DNA from: Flavobacteriales bacterium
Lineage (GTDB): Bacteria; Bacteroidota; Bacteroidia; Flavobacteriales_E; Vicingaceae
Direction of reading: 5' to 3'
Assembly: GCA_029262915.1 (NCBI GenBank)
Contig: JAJCYN010000532.1
Location: 1 to 5,886, forward strand
DNA: 5,886 nt
This document shows positions 1 through 5,392 of the stretch, in pieces. The notes below the pieces were generated by a model. That model saw nothing but the letters and a program-made list of their open reading frames with translations. It did not search any database and had not been told where the DNA came from. Both the position numbers and the translations under genes were made by a program. The stretch's first letter is position 1, and each line of letters starts with the position of its first letter.

Positions 1-1214
1 TGACGCGATATTGGCCATTCTCTAATGTTCTCTAACCAATGTTTATAAGTGTTTTTAAACTTTGATGGGTAAAGCTGAATGTCATCATTCATTACGTGCT
101 CCAAGGCAGGCTTTACCATCTCATCCATCTTCACAAACCATTGTAACGATAATTTTGGCTCAACAACTGTATCAGGGTTACGTTCTGAATAACCAACATT
201 ATTAGTAAACTCTTCAATTTTTACTAATTGACCTTGTTCTTCTAATAATTTGGCTACTTTTTTTCTAGCAACAAAACGATCTTCTCCAACAAAAATTCCT
301 GCAGCTTCACTTATTGTTCCATCATCATTAAAGGTGTCAATTATATCTAGTTTGTGGCGTTGTCCAATCTCATAATCATTGGTGTCGTGGGCAGGAGTAA
401 CCTTTAACATTCCTGTTCCAAACTCAATATCAATGTAATCATCACAAATAATTGGCGCTTCACGATTCACCATCGGAACGATCACTTTTTTTCCATGTAA
501 ATGAATATATCGTTTGTCTTTTGGATGAACACAAACTGCACTATCTCCCATTATAGTTTCTGGTCGAGTAGTTGCAATAATGATGTATTCATCGCTATCC
601 ACCAATTTGTACTTAACGTGATACAACTTAGAATTTACCTCTTTTCTAATTACCTCTTCATTAGAAAGCGTAGTTTGAGCTTTGGGATCCCAATTTACAA
701 TTTTCCAATCTTTGTAAACATAGCCTTTCTCGTAGAGCTTAATGAATGATTGCGTAACAGCATCCGATAATTTAGGTTCCATTGTAAAACGTGTTCTGTT
801 CCAATCACAACTTGCTCCCAATTTCTTAAGCTGCTCTAAAATAATTCCGCCATATTTTTCCTTCCAAGCAAATGCATGTCCCAAAAATTCTTCTCTGGTA
901 ATATCTGCTTTGGTAATTCCTTGTTCTCTTAATAAGTTTACTACTTTAGATTCTGTAGCAATAGATGCATGATCAGTTCCTGGAACCCAACAAGCATTGT
1001 AACCTAACATTCTTGCTCTTCTAATCAAAACATCTTGTATGGTATTGTTCAACATATGTCCCATATGTAAAACTCCAGTAACATTTGGTGGAGGAATGAC
1101 AATAGTAAACGGTTCTCTTTCGTCTGGTTTAGAACTAAAAAAATCATTTTTCATCCAGTATTCATACCACTTATCTTCTATGGCTTGTGGATTGTATTTA
1201 CTATCAACATTCAT
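1..1214 (-). CDS. valS: Valyl-tRNA synthetase, N-terminal part (3' end outside window)
   Basis: Class I aminoacyl-tRNA synthetase that charges tRNA-Val with valine in the cytoplasm and removes mischarged threonine. Reading the minus strand from the ATG at 1214 gives 404 residues with no stop before the window edge; the family is usually near 870 residues, so a little under half is present. Visible signatures are PPPNVTG followed by the HIGH-type motif HMGH (residues about 50-53), [10 protein letters not shown] (79-88, the form I associate with Bacteroidota), and the editing-domain entry ATTRPET (214-220) with a later TPAHDTNDY. The sequence leaves the window at EWPISRQ, just where the family continues into the WWGH region. 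The KMSKS loop and anticodon-binding domain lie outside. The start is supported by a promoter 27 bp upstream and by the typical N-terminus ([14 protein letters not shown]). It is divergent from the DUF1573 genes. Identification is firm. Confidence 0.97.
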   Translation of the reverse strand, partial: MNVDSKYNPQAIEDKWYEYWMKNDFFSSKPDEREPFTIVIPPPNVTGVLHMGHMLNNTIQDVLIRRARMLGYNACWVPGTDHASIATESKVVNLLREQGITKADITREEFLGHAFAWKEKYGGIILEQLKKLGASCDWNRTRFTMEPKLSDAVTQSFIKLYEKGYVYKDWKIVNWDPKAQTTLSNEEVIRKEVNSKLYHVKYKLVDSDEYIIIATTRPETIMGDSAVCVHPKDKRYIHLHGKKVIVPMVNREAPIICDDYIDIEFGTGMLKVTPAHDTNDYEIGQRHKLDIIDTFNDDGTISEAAGIFVGEDRFVARKKVAKLLEEQGQLVKIEEFTNNVGYSERNPDTVVEPKLSLQWFVKMDEMVKPALEHVMNDDIQLYPSKFKNTYKHWLENIREWPISR

Positions 1215-1240
1215 TTTCAATCTATTTAAAAATAAGTTCG

Positions 1241-1271
1241 CAAAGGTAAGTTATTGTAAAGCAAGTATCAA
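1241..1271 (-). promoter_or_regulatory. Bacteroidota-type promoter of valS
   Basis: On the minus strand, TTG (1271-1269) is followed after 20 bp by TACCTTTG (1248-1241). This fits the Bacteroidota housekeeping consensus TTG-N(about 17-23)-TAnnTTTG. Transcription would start around 1234, giving a leader of roughly 20 nt before the valS ATG. No T-box or other leader regulator fits in so short a leader. Confidence 0.7.
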
Positions 1272-1296
1272 TACTTAATTGGTAGAAAGTTATTTT

Positions 1297-1340
1297 GTTA
1301 AAATAGTGTTATAACTTCGTTAAGCATTTGTTAATTAACA
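1297..1340 (+). promoter_or_regulatory. Array of four GTTA units with exact 11-bp period
   Basis: GTTA occurs at 1297, 1308, 1319 and 1330, each exactly 11 bp from the last. Two units are palindromes: GTTATAAC (1308-1315) and GTTAATTAAC (1330-1339). The first two units form the core GTTAA-N4-GTGTT, which recurs before two other genes in the window. The array ends about 22 bp before the -7 box of the first DUF1573 gene and begins about 26 bp beyond the -33 element of divergent valS. It could be a multi-site operator, or an AT-rich upstream element contacted by RNA polymerase. The regular spacing is seen directly; the function is inferred. Confidence 0.45.
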
Positions 1341-1361
1341 TTTAGATAACAAACCAAAAAA

Positions 1362-1369
1362 TAGCTTTG
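1362..1369 (+). promoter_or_regulatory. -7 promoter box TAGCTTTG of first DUF1573 gene
   Basis: TAGCTTTG matches the Bacteroidota -7 consensus TAnnTTTG and lies 26 bp before the ATG at 1396. No TTG is found at the usual distance upstream; the nearest candidate is TTA within 1341-1344 (spacer about 17 bp). The weak -33 element, with the GTTA array immediately upstream, suggests a promoter that may need help from an upstream factor. Confidence 0.55.
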
Positions 1370-1395
1370 CTCAAACAAAACTAAAAATAGCTACT

Positions 1396-1830
1396 ATGAA
1401 AAAATTATTTTTATCAATTTCATTTATCTTATGTGGAGTACTAATTACTGCTCAACCAATATCCTCAAAGAAATTAAATACGCCTGAATTTAAGTTCGTA
1501 ACCGAAACAATCGATTACGGAACAATAGAACAAGGTTCAAATGGTCTTAGAGAATTTAATTTTACCAATATTGGAAAATCTGCTTTAGTTATTTCCGAAG
1601 CCAAACAATCTTGTGGATGTACTGTTCCTACACCACCAAAAGAGCCTATTAAACCAGAAGAAAGTTCAGTAATAAAAGTAAAATATGACACCAAAAGATT
1701 AGGTGCTTTTAGTAAAACAGTCATTATTTATTCTAATGCTAAAAGAGCTGAAATTACTTTACGAATTAAAGGAAACGTAATTGCTAAAAAACCATTAGAA
1801 GATTTAAAGTCGAATTCTCCAATATATTAA
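1396..1830 (+). CDS. Secreted DUF1573 family protein (paralogue 1)
   Basis: Small exported protein of 144 residues; the family's molecular role is not established. Residues 1-19 form a signal peptide (MKK, hydrophobic stretch, ITA) with cleavage predicted before Gln20, so the mature protein is probably periplasmic or surface-exposed. Residues about 31-130 match DUF1573: FxTETIDYGTIEQG, REFNFTNIG, the hallmark SCGCTVP (Cys73 and Cys75), PIKPEESSVIKVKYDT, and a terminal RIKGNV strand. The pattern of alternating strands agrees with an immunoglobulin/ASH-like beta-sandwich. Cys13 is inside the hydrophobic core but has no good lipobox, so I do not call it a lipoprotein. By my hand alignment, about 65 of 94 residues of the domain are identical to the next gene, indicating tandem duplication. 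Unlike the next protein it lacks the long Ser/Thr/Pro linker after the signal peptide. It has its own promoter and probably forms a separate transcript. Confidence 0.92.
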   Translation: MKKLFLSISFILCGVLITAQPISSKKLNTPEFKFVTETIDYGTIEQGSNGLREFNFTNIGKSALVISEAKQSCGCTVPTPPKEPIKPEESSVIKVKYDTKRLGAFSKTVIIYSNAKRAEITLRIKGNVIAKKPLEDLKSNSPIY

Positions 1831-1873
1831 ATTGGTAATTGGCACAATTTTAGGTGAATTGAGTATGATTTTC

Positions 1874-1907
1874 TTTTGTTAAAGAAGTGTTAACAGAAAA
1901 GTTAAAC
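1874..1907 (+). promoter_or_regulatory. GTTA motif array upstream of second DUF1573 gene
   Basis: GTTA units start at 1878, 1889 and 1901 (spacing 11 and 12 bp). The block 1874-1892 matches 1293-1311 in 17 of 19 positions and contains the same GTTAA-N4-GTGTT core. The units at 1878 and 1889 lie 43 and 32 bp before the -7 box at 1921; two units of the first array (1319 and 1330) lie at exactly the same distances from their -7 box. The equivalent placement argues for a common regulatory or polymerase-contact role; this is inference. Confidence 0.45.
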
Positions 1908-1920
1908 TAAAATAAATAAG

Positions 1921-1928
1921 TACGTTTG
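1921..1928 (+). promoter_or_regulatory. -7 promoter box TACGTTTG of second DUF1573 gene
   Basis: TACGTTTG fits TAnnTTTG and lies 30 bp before the ATG at 1959. The best -33 candidate is TTA at 1902-1904, inside GTTAAAC, with a 16-bp spacer, which is short. The downstream sequence TTTGTACTGTT (1925-1935) recurs at 5389-5399 before the CBS gene. This promoter should serve the two-gene unit 1959-2893. Confidence 0.6.
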
Positions 1929-1958
1929 TACTGTTATTAAGAATTAAAAAAATAAGTT

Positions 1959-2423
1959 ATGAAAAAAGTATTACTAACATTTGGGTTATTAGCTTTTATT
2001 GCTGGCGGTGTTGCTGCACAATCAACTACATCTCCTGCTGCAGAAGTAAAAGTTCAAAATCCTAATGCTCCAACAATCACTTTCGATTCGGAAGTTGTTG
2101 ATTATGGTACTATTGAACAAGGTGCTGATGGAGTAAGAGAATTTAAATTTACAAACAATGGTAAAGAACCATTAATTATTTCTAATGCTAGAGGTAGCTG
2201 TGGTTGTACTGTTCCTACTTGGCCAAAAAACCCTATTAAGCCAGGTGAAAGCTCAGTAATCAAAGTAAAATATGATACTAAAAGATTAGGAGCTATCAAT
2301 AAATCAGTTACAATTACTTCTAATGCTGCTACAGCAACTAAAGTAGTTAGAATTAAAGGGAAAATTATTGCTCCTCAAACTTCTCCAGTAAAAGAATCTA
2401 CTGGAGCTCCTGTTGAGAAATAA
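1959..2423 (+). CDS. Secreted DUF1573 family protein (paralogue 2)
   Basis: Exported protein of 154 residues and the canonical member of the local DUF1573 trio; function unknown. Residues 1-20 are a signal peptide (MKKVLLTFGLLAFIAGGVAA) with cleavage before Gln21. A Ser/Thr/Pro/Ala-rich linker follows (about 22-38). The DUF1573 domain (about 40-138) shows ITFDSEVVDYGTIEQG, REFKFTNNGKEPL, GSCGCTVP (Cys81 and Cys83), PIKPGESSVIKVKYDTKRLG and VRIKGKI. The C-terminal tail is rich in Pro, Thr and Glu and is probably disordered. The paired cysteines may form a disulfide or bind a ligand, but this is untested for the family as far as I know. The start is supported by the signal peptide and by a -7 box 30 bp upstream. 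The stop lies 23 bp before the next start, suggesting co-transcription with the third DUF1573 gene. Confidence 0.95.
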   Translation: MKKVLLTFGLLAFIAGGVAAQSTTSPAAEVKVQNPNAPTITFDSEVVDYGTIEQGADGVREFKFTNNGKEPLIISNARGSCGCTVPTWPKNPIKPGESSVIKVKYDTKRLGAINKSVTITSNAATATKVVRIKGKIIAPQTSPVKESTGAPVEK

Positions 2424-2446
2424 TAAAAGAATAGGTTATTGATACA

Positions 2447-2893
2447 ATGAAAAGTTATCTTTTCAAAATCAATTTAAGCTTGCTACTAATTTTAGTAGCA
2501 AGCTTTTTATTTGCACAAACTTCTGCTGATATAAAGTTTGAGAAAAAAGTTCAAAAATTCAGAAAAGTAGATGAAGGTCATCAACTAGCATTTACTTATA
2601 ATTTTACTTATACTGGAAAAGAACCGTTAACCATTGTCCCTCCTAAAGTAGATTGTACTTGCACTAAAGTTATACTGCCTGAAGGAAAGATACAGTCGAA
2701 CAGTACAAATGTTATTACTATAAAATTCAACACCAAAGATAAAATTGGCTACCAAGAAAGAGAAGTTATTATTCAATTTGTTTCTGATGCTATGGATTCT
2801 AGATTTATAGAAAAGAAGTTAGTTTTTAAAGGAGTTGTAAGGGCTACTCAGGCAACCAAAGATGCCTACAAATTGAGTCAAAAGAAAAAGTAA
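2447..2893 (+). CDS. Secreted divergent DUF1573-like protein (third member)
   Basis: Exported protein of 148 residues with a signal peptide (1-23, hydrophobic LSLLLILVASFLF) and predicted cleavage before Gln24. The mature part reads as a diverged DUF1573 domain: IKFEKKVQKFRKVDEGHQLAFTYNFTYTGKEPLTI (29-63), then DCTCTK (Cys70 and Cys72) where the paralogues have SCGCTV, then a KFNTKDKIGYQEREVIIQF strand pair and KLVFKGVV near the end. The tail is basic (SQKKK). Glycine between the cysteines is replaced by threonine, and the overall resemblance to the two upstream proteins is modest, so it is an older relative rather than a recent copy. It lies 23 bp after the previous stop with no promoter box between, so it is probably read from the promoter at 1921. 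A terminator-like hairpin sits within its signal-peptide codons (2476-2508), which may limit its expression. Function unknown. Confidence 0.9.
   Translation: MKSYLFKINLSLLLILVASFLFAQTSADIKFEKKVQKFRKVDEGHQLAFTYNFTYTGKEPLTIVPPKVDCTCTKVILPEGKIQSNSTNVITIKFNTKDKIGYQEREVIIQFVSDAMDSRFIEKKLVFKGVVRATQATKDAYKLSQKKK
2476..2508 (+). terminator. Terminator-like hairpin inside the start of the third DUF1573 gene
   Basis: Positions 2476-2489 pair perfectly with 2492-2505 (14 complementary positions around a TT centre; realistically a 13-bp stem with a 4-nt loop), and a run of five T (2504-2508) overlaps the 3' foot. The architecture matches an intrinsic terminator, but it begins 29 nt downstream of the ATG at 2447, inside codons for the hydrophobic part of the signal peptide. 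It could be a partial terminator for the upstream gene, an attenuator relieved by translating ribosomes, or an mRNA structure affecting secretion or stability. Structure is seen; function is inferred. Confidence 0.5.
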
Positions 2894-2910
2894 TTTCAAT
2901 ACTTCTTTCT

Positions 2911-2918
2911 TAACTTTG
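2911..2918 (+). promoter_or_regulatory. -7 promoter box TAACTTTG before the aminotransferase
   Basis: TAACTTTG fits TAnnTTTG and lies in the 44-bp gap after the DUF1573 gene stop, 19 bp before the aminotransferase ATG. No clear TTG is present at the -33 position. If used, the leader would be only about 10-15 nt. This suggests the aminotransferase is transcribed at least partly independently of the DUF1573 genes. Confidence 0.45.
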
Positions 2919-2937
2919 TCTAAAATTAATTTTATCT

Positions 2938-4158
2938 ATGCCTAACTTATCAAACAGAGGATTAGAAATGCCTGAATCGCCAATTAGAAAATTGGTGCCT
3001 TATGCTGAAGCAGCAAAAAAGAAAGGTAGAACAGTTTACCACCTAAATATTGGTCAACCAGACATTGAAACACCTCAAGTTGCAATTGAAGCTGTTAAGA
3101 ATATTGATTTAAATGTAATTGAGTACAGTCATTCTGCAGGTATTGAAACCTATAGAAAAGGTTTAACTGATTATTACAATAAATTTGGACTTGACGTTTC
3201 TTTTGAGAACATTTTAGTTACTACTGGAGGATCAGAAGCCTTACTATTTGCATTTAATTCTTGTTTAAATGCTGGTGATGAAGTAATTATTCCTGAACCA
3301 TTTTATGCCAATTACAATGGTTTTGCAACTACTGCAGGAGTAAATGTAGTTCCTGTTACAGCAAGTATTAATGATGGATTTGCTTTACCTCCTATTGAAG
3401 AGTTTGAAAAACTAATTACTAAGAAAACTAAAGCTATACTAATCTGTAACCCAGGAAACCCTACAGGGTATTTATACTCAAAAGAAGAATTAGAAACGTT
3501 ACGTGATATTGTTAAAAAGCATGATTTATATTTAATTGCTGATGAAGTGTACAGAGAGTTTTGTTATGATGGAAAAACGCATTACTCTGTTTTTAACTTA
3601 GAGGGGGTTGATGAGAACATCATTGTCATTGACTCTGTTTCTAAAAGATATAGTATGTGTGGAGCAAGAATTGGTGCTTTTATTTCAAAAAATACAAAAC
3701 TCACGGCAACGGCCTTAAAATATGCTCAAGCAAGATTAAGCCCTCCAACATTGGGACAAATTGCTGGTGAAGCCGCTTTACAGACTCCTCAGAGTTATTT
3801 TGATAAGGTAATAAACGAATATGTTGACAGAAGAAATATATTGATTAAAGGGTTAAACAAAATTGAAGGAGTTAAATGTCCTTCACCAGGAGGTGCATTC
3901 TATGTTATTGCAGAATTACCCGTACAAAATGCAGAAAATTTTTGTCAATGGTTATTAGAAGATTTTGAATATAACAACCAAACAGTTATGATTGCACCAG
4001 CAGCAGGGTTCTATGCAACTAAAGACTTAGGTGTACGAGAAGTAAGAATTGCTTATGTATTAAATAAAGACGCCTTAAAAAATGCTATAGAATGCTTAAA
4101 TCAAGCATTAAAAGTTTATCCAGAAATAATTGTGCAACAGACAAAATTAGTTCAATAA
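2938..4158 (+). CDS. PLP-dependent class I/II aminotransferase (aspartate aminotransferase-like)
   Basis: Cytoplasmic pyridoxal-phosphate aminotransferase of 406 residues, full length for fold-type I enzymes. Motifs in order: LNIGQPDIETP (36-46) at the substrate pocket; TTGGSEALLFAF (95-106) for cofactor phosphate binding; NPGNPTG (171-177) with the Asn that contacts the PLP ring; DEVYREF (202-208) with the Asp that pairs with the ring nitrogen; SVSKRYSMCGARIG (233-246) with Schiff-base Lys236; SPGGAFYV (316-323); and VREVRIAYV (366-374), where Arg370 should bind the substrate alpha-carboxylate. These place it in the aspartate/aromatic-type group of Bacteroidota aminotransferases. The exact amino donor cannot be read from sequence; aspartate/2-oxoglutarate is the usual annotation and alanine or aromatic substrates remain possible. 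The ATG at 2938 is preferred over that at 2968 because residues before MPESPIRKL match the usual family N-terminus. No missing catalytic residue is seen. Confidence 0.93.
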   Translation: MPNLSNRGLEMPESPIRKLVPYAEAAKKKGRTVYHLNIGQPDIETPQVAIEAVKNIDLNVIEYSHSAGIETYRKGLTDYYNKFGLDVSFENILVTTGGSEALLFAFNSCLNAGDEVIIPEPFYANYNGFATTAGVNVVPVTASINDGFALPPIEEFEKLITKKTKAILICNPGNPTGYLYSKEELETLRDIVKKHDLYLIADEVYREFCYDGKTHYSVFNLEGVDENIIVIDSVSKRYSMCGARIGAFISKNTKLTATALKYAQARLSPPTLGQIAGEAALQTPQSYFDKVINEYVDRRNILIKGLNKIEGVKCPSPGGAFYVIAELPVQNAENFCQWLLEDFEYNNQTVMIAPAAGFYATKDLGVREVRIAYVLNKDALKNAIECLNQALKVYPEIIVQQTKLVQ

Positions 4159-4159
4159 T

Positions 4160-4167
4160 TAAGTTTG
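4160..4167 (+). promoter_or_regulatory. Possible -7 promoter box TAAGTTTG
   Basis: TAAGTTTG fits TAnnTTTG and begins just after the aminotransferase stop codon, 48 bp before the next ATG. No TTG lies at the usual spacing; the nearest upstream TTG (4130-4132) is 27 bp away. A single box of this kind can occur by chance in AT-rich DNA. Confidence 0.35.
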
Positions 4168-4215
4168 GAATAAAAATTGTAACTTCAAGCAATAAGATAA
4201 TTATTAACCTTAAAA

Positions 4216-4692
4216 ATGAAAAAAATGAAGTATTTTATTTTAGCAGCAGCAATAATTGGAACTTGTCTAACCGATATTGCAGCCCAAACTCAATACAAAG
4301 TTATTACCACAATTGAATCTATTGTTCCAATGGGAATTGGTCGGTCTAGAATAGTTGAAGCTAAATCACCTCTTGATTATAACCAATTTACGACAGAAAG
4401 AATTTCTGGAAAAGACAGTAAACAAGGAAAAATTAAAAGAAAGGATGCCAAAATAGAAAATTTAGCAGAAACCAAACTACTAAACTTTTATAGTGGAGTG
4501 GGTATCAATTTTCAAAACATAGCCTCCAATGATGCTATGATTACATCTAAATTAAACGAGCTTGCTTCTGAGGGCTGGGAATTATTTACGGTTGTTAGTG
4601 GTGTAGAAAGTGATTCTGGAAAACCTAAAGGAGGTCAAGGACAGTCTGACGGAAAAGGTATTTTTATTACTAGATATATCTTTAAAAAATAG
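4216..4692 (+). CDS. Small secreted protein with DUF4177-like C-terminus
   Basis: Exported protein of 158 residues with unknown function. Residues 1-23 form a signal peptide (MKKMKYFILAAAIIG...IAA) with cleavage predicted before Gln24. The mature protein begins QTQYKVITTIESIVPMGIGRSR (about 24-45), a strand-like opening, followed by a polar basic middle (KDSKQGKIKRKDAK, 66-79), NFYSGVGINFQNIASND (90-106), and then KLNELASEGWELFTVVSG (112-129) with a final ITRYIFKK. The EGWEL element followed by a closing YIFK(K/R) strand is what small DUF4177-type domains look like, so I suggest a distant relationship; the N-terminal half is not explained by it. A Gly/Lys-rich loop (135-148) separates the last two strands. 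The ATG at 4216 is taken; the ATG at 4225 would also leave a signal peptide. The gene ends 18 bp before a strong terminator, so it is probably the last or only gene of its transcript. Confidence 0.85.
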   Translation: MKKMKYFILAAAIIGTCLTDIAAQTQYKVITTIESIVPMGIGRSRIVEAKSPLDYNQFTTERISGKDSKQGKIKRKDAKIENLAETKLLNFYSGVGINFQNIASNDAMITSKLNELASEGWELFTVVSGVESDSGKPKGGQGQSDGKGIFITRYIFKK

Positions 4693-4710
4693 AATTACAA
4701 AATATTCTAA

Positions 4711-4743
4711 AAAATCCTCTAATCAATGATTAGAGGATTTTTT
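4711..4743 (+). terminator. Strong intrinsic terminator after the secreted protein gene
   Basis: Positions 4711-4724 pair perfectly with 4728-4741 around a 3-nt loop, with the core TCCTCTAATC/GATTAGAGGA. A run of six T (4738-4743) overlaps the 3' foot, and an A-run at the 5' foot would let it also work on the other strand. It closes transcription 18 bp after the stop at 4692 and separates it from the gene at 4834. Confidence 0.9.
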
Positions 4744-4744
4744 A

Positions 4745-4773
4745 GTTAATAACTTTGTTAATAAGGTGTTGAA
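4745..4773 (+). promoter_or_regulatory. Third GTTA-type array, before the 4834 gene
   Basis: GTTAAT at 4745, GTTAAT at 4757 and GTTGAAT at 4768 are spaced 12 and 11 bp. Positions 4757-4770 carry the core GTTAA-N4-GTGTT, identical at fixed positions to 1297-1310 and 1878-1891. The array lies directly after the terminator and upstream of the promoter for the gene at 4834. Its distance to the -7 box (47 bp from the core) differs from the other two, so equivalence in function is less certain. Confidence 0.35.
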
Positions 4774-4780
4774 TACTTAT

Positions 4781-4811
4781 TTAAAACGATTACTTCTAAC
4801 TTATAGTTTTG
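4781..4811 (+). promoter_or_regulatory. Promoter of the 4834 gene
   Basis: TAGTTTTG (4804-4811) fits TAnnTTTG and lies 22 bp before the ATG. TTA (4781-4783) lies 20 bp upstream, at the normal -33 spacing but with A in place of G. A second box, TAACTTTG at 4750-4757, also fits the -7 pattern but lies further from the gene and right against the terminator. Confidence 0.5.
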
Positions 4812-4833
4812 TACAAACCAATAGGTATTATCT

Positions 4834-5373
4834 ATGTTTAAGATATTTGGTAAGAAAAAAATCACAGAAGATGTTGTTGCCAACATTTTTGTTAATTCAA
4901 TTTTAAGTACAATTGATGACGGTTTTCCAGAAATAGTCGGCATCATTAATGATGCCCCTGAATTTACTACTTCGCCTAACCTTAGTGAAACGGATGCTGA
5001 CTTTTTTACTCTAATCGTATTTGCTTCCAATCTTTCTTACATACCGCAACATTTATATAACTCTAAGGATGACAGAATTACAAATCTTATCATTTCTAAA
5101 TTAAGCAGTGTTTTTGATGTTAACCAAGAAAGATTAGAAAGCGTAATCAAAGATTATCAATGCTATCTAACTAAAGTTAACCATCCTTCAAAAAATATGC
5201 TTTATGCAATGTCAAAAGGTATTTTTGGAAAATACGAGCTTAATAATTACCAGGATGACTATTTTAAAAATATGAATAGTCCAAATCCAATGTTTCTAAA
5301 AAGGTTAGACGAAGCAATGGATAGCTTTGTTTGGAATTGGGATTCATTCAATCAGAAATACCAAATAGTATAA
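4834..5373 (+). CDS. Unrecognised cytoplasmic protein, 179 residues
   Basis: I do not recognise a named domain. There is no signal peptide or membrane segment: after a short basic start (MFKIFGKKK) the protein is acidic and mixed alpha-helical in character, so it is probably cytoplasmic. Visible features are an amphipathic region with STIDDGFPEIVGIINDAPEF (25-44), a hydrophobic segment DFFTLIVFASNLSYIPQHL (56-74), a middle rich in charged residues (KDDRITNLIISKLSSVFDVNQERLESVIKDY), and an aromatic C-terminus (FVWNWDSFNQKYQI). Codon use resembles the neighbours, and the gene has its own promoter and follows a terminator, which supports it being real. The start at 4834 is the first ATG after that promoter. 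It is most likely a conserved hypothetical protein of flavobacteria; no function is assigned. Confidence 0.8.
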   Translation: MFKIFGKKKITEDVVANIFVNSILSTIDDGFPEIVGIINDAPEFTTSPNLSETDADFFTLIVFASNLSYIPQHLYNSKDDRITNLIISKLSSVFDVNQERLESVIKDYQCYLTKVNHPSKNMLYAMSKGIFGKYELNNYQDDYFKNMNSPNPMFLKRLDEAMDSFVWNWDSFNQKYQIV

Positions 5374-5384
5374 ATTACACCTCC

Positions 5385-5392
5385 TTCCTTTG
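5385..5392 (+). promoter_or_regulatory. Possible -7 box TTCCTTTG upstream of the CBS gene
   Basis: TTCCTTTG is one base from TAnnTTTG and is followed by GTACTGTT, so that 5389-5399 repeats 1925-1935 exactly (TTTGTACTGTT). Use of this box would give a leader of roughly 85 nt before the ATG at 5484. A rival is TATCTTTA at 5462-5469, only 14 bp before the ATG. Neither has a clear TTG upstream. Confidence 0.25.

Noticed and set aside
501..1278. Three open plus-strand frames (501-749, 742-972, 1039-1278)
   Set aside because: They lie almost wholly antisense to valS, whose translation is unmistakable. Their products are low-complexity and have no family features.
1408..1440. Lipoprotein signal in the first DUF1573 protein (Cys13)
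   Set aside because: The residues before Cys13 (FIL) do not fit a lipobox and the hydrophobic stretch continues past it. A signal peptidase I site before Gln20 fits better.
1515..1724. Antisense minus-strand open frame in the first DUF1573 gene, resembling that at 2102-2299 in the second
   Set aside because: The two antisense products look alike only because the sense genes are paralogues. There is no promoter or plausible domain.
1834..1852. Weak inverted repeat (AAATTG...CAATTT) after the first DUF1573 gene, considered as a terminator
   Set aside because: Only six A/T-dominated pairs with a loop of several bases and only a short T-run; not a convincing intrinsic terminator.
4092..4316. 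Plus-strand open frame across the aminotransferase 3' end and the next gene start
   Set aside because: It overlaps two well-supported genes in a different frame, and its product is Asn/Ser/Ile-rich without a domain.
4758..5030. Minus-strand open frame opposite the start of the 4834 gene
   Set aside because: It is antisense to a gene with its own promoter. It ends in intergenic promoter DNA and has no recognisable domain.
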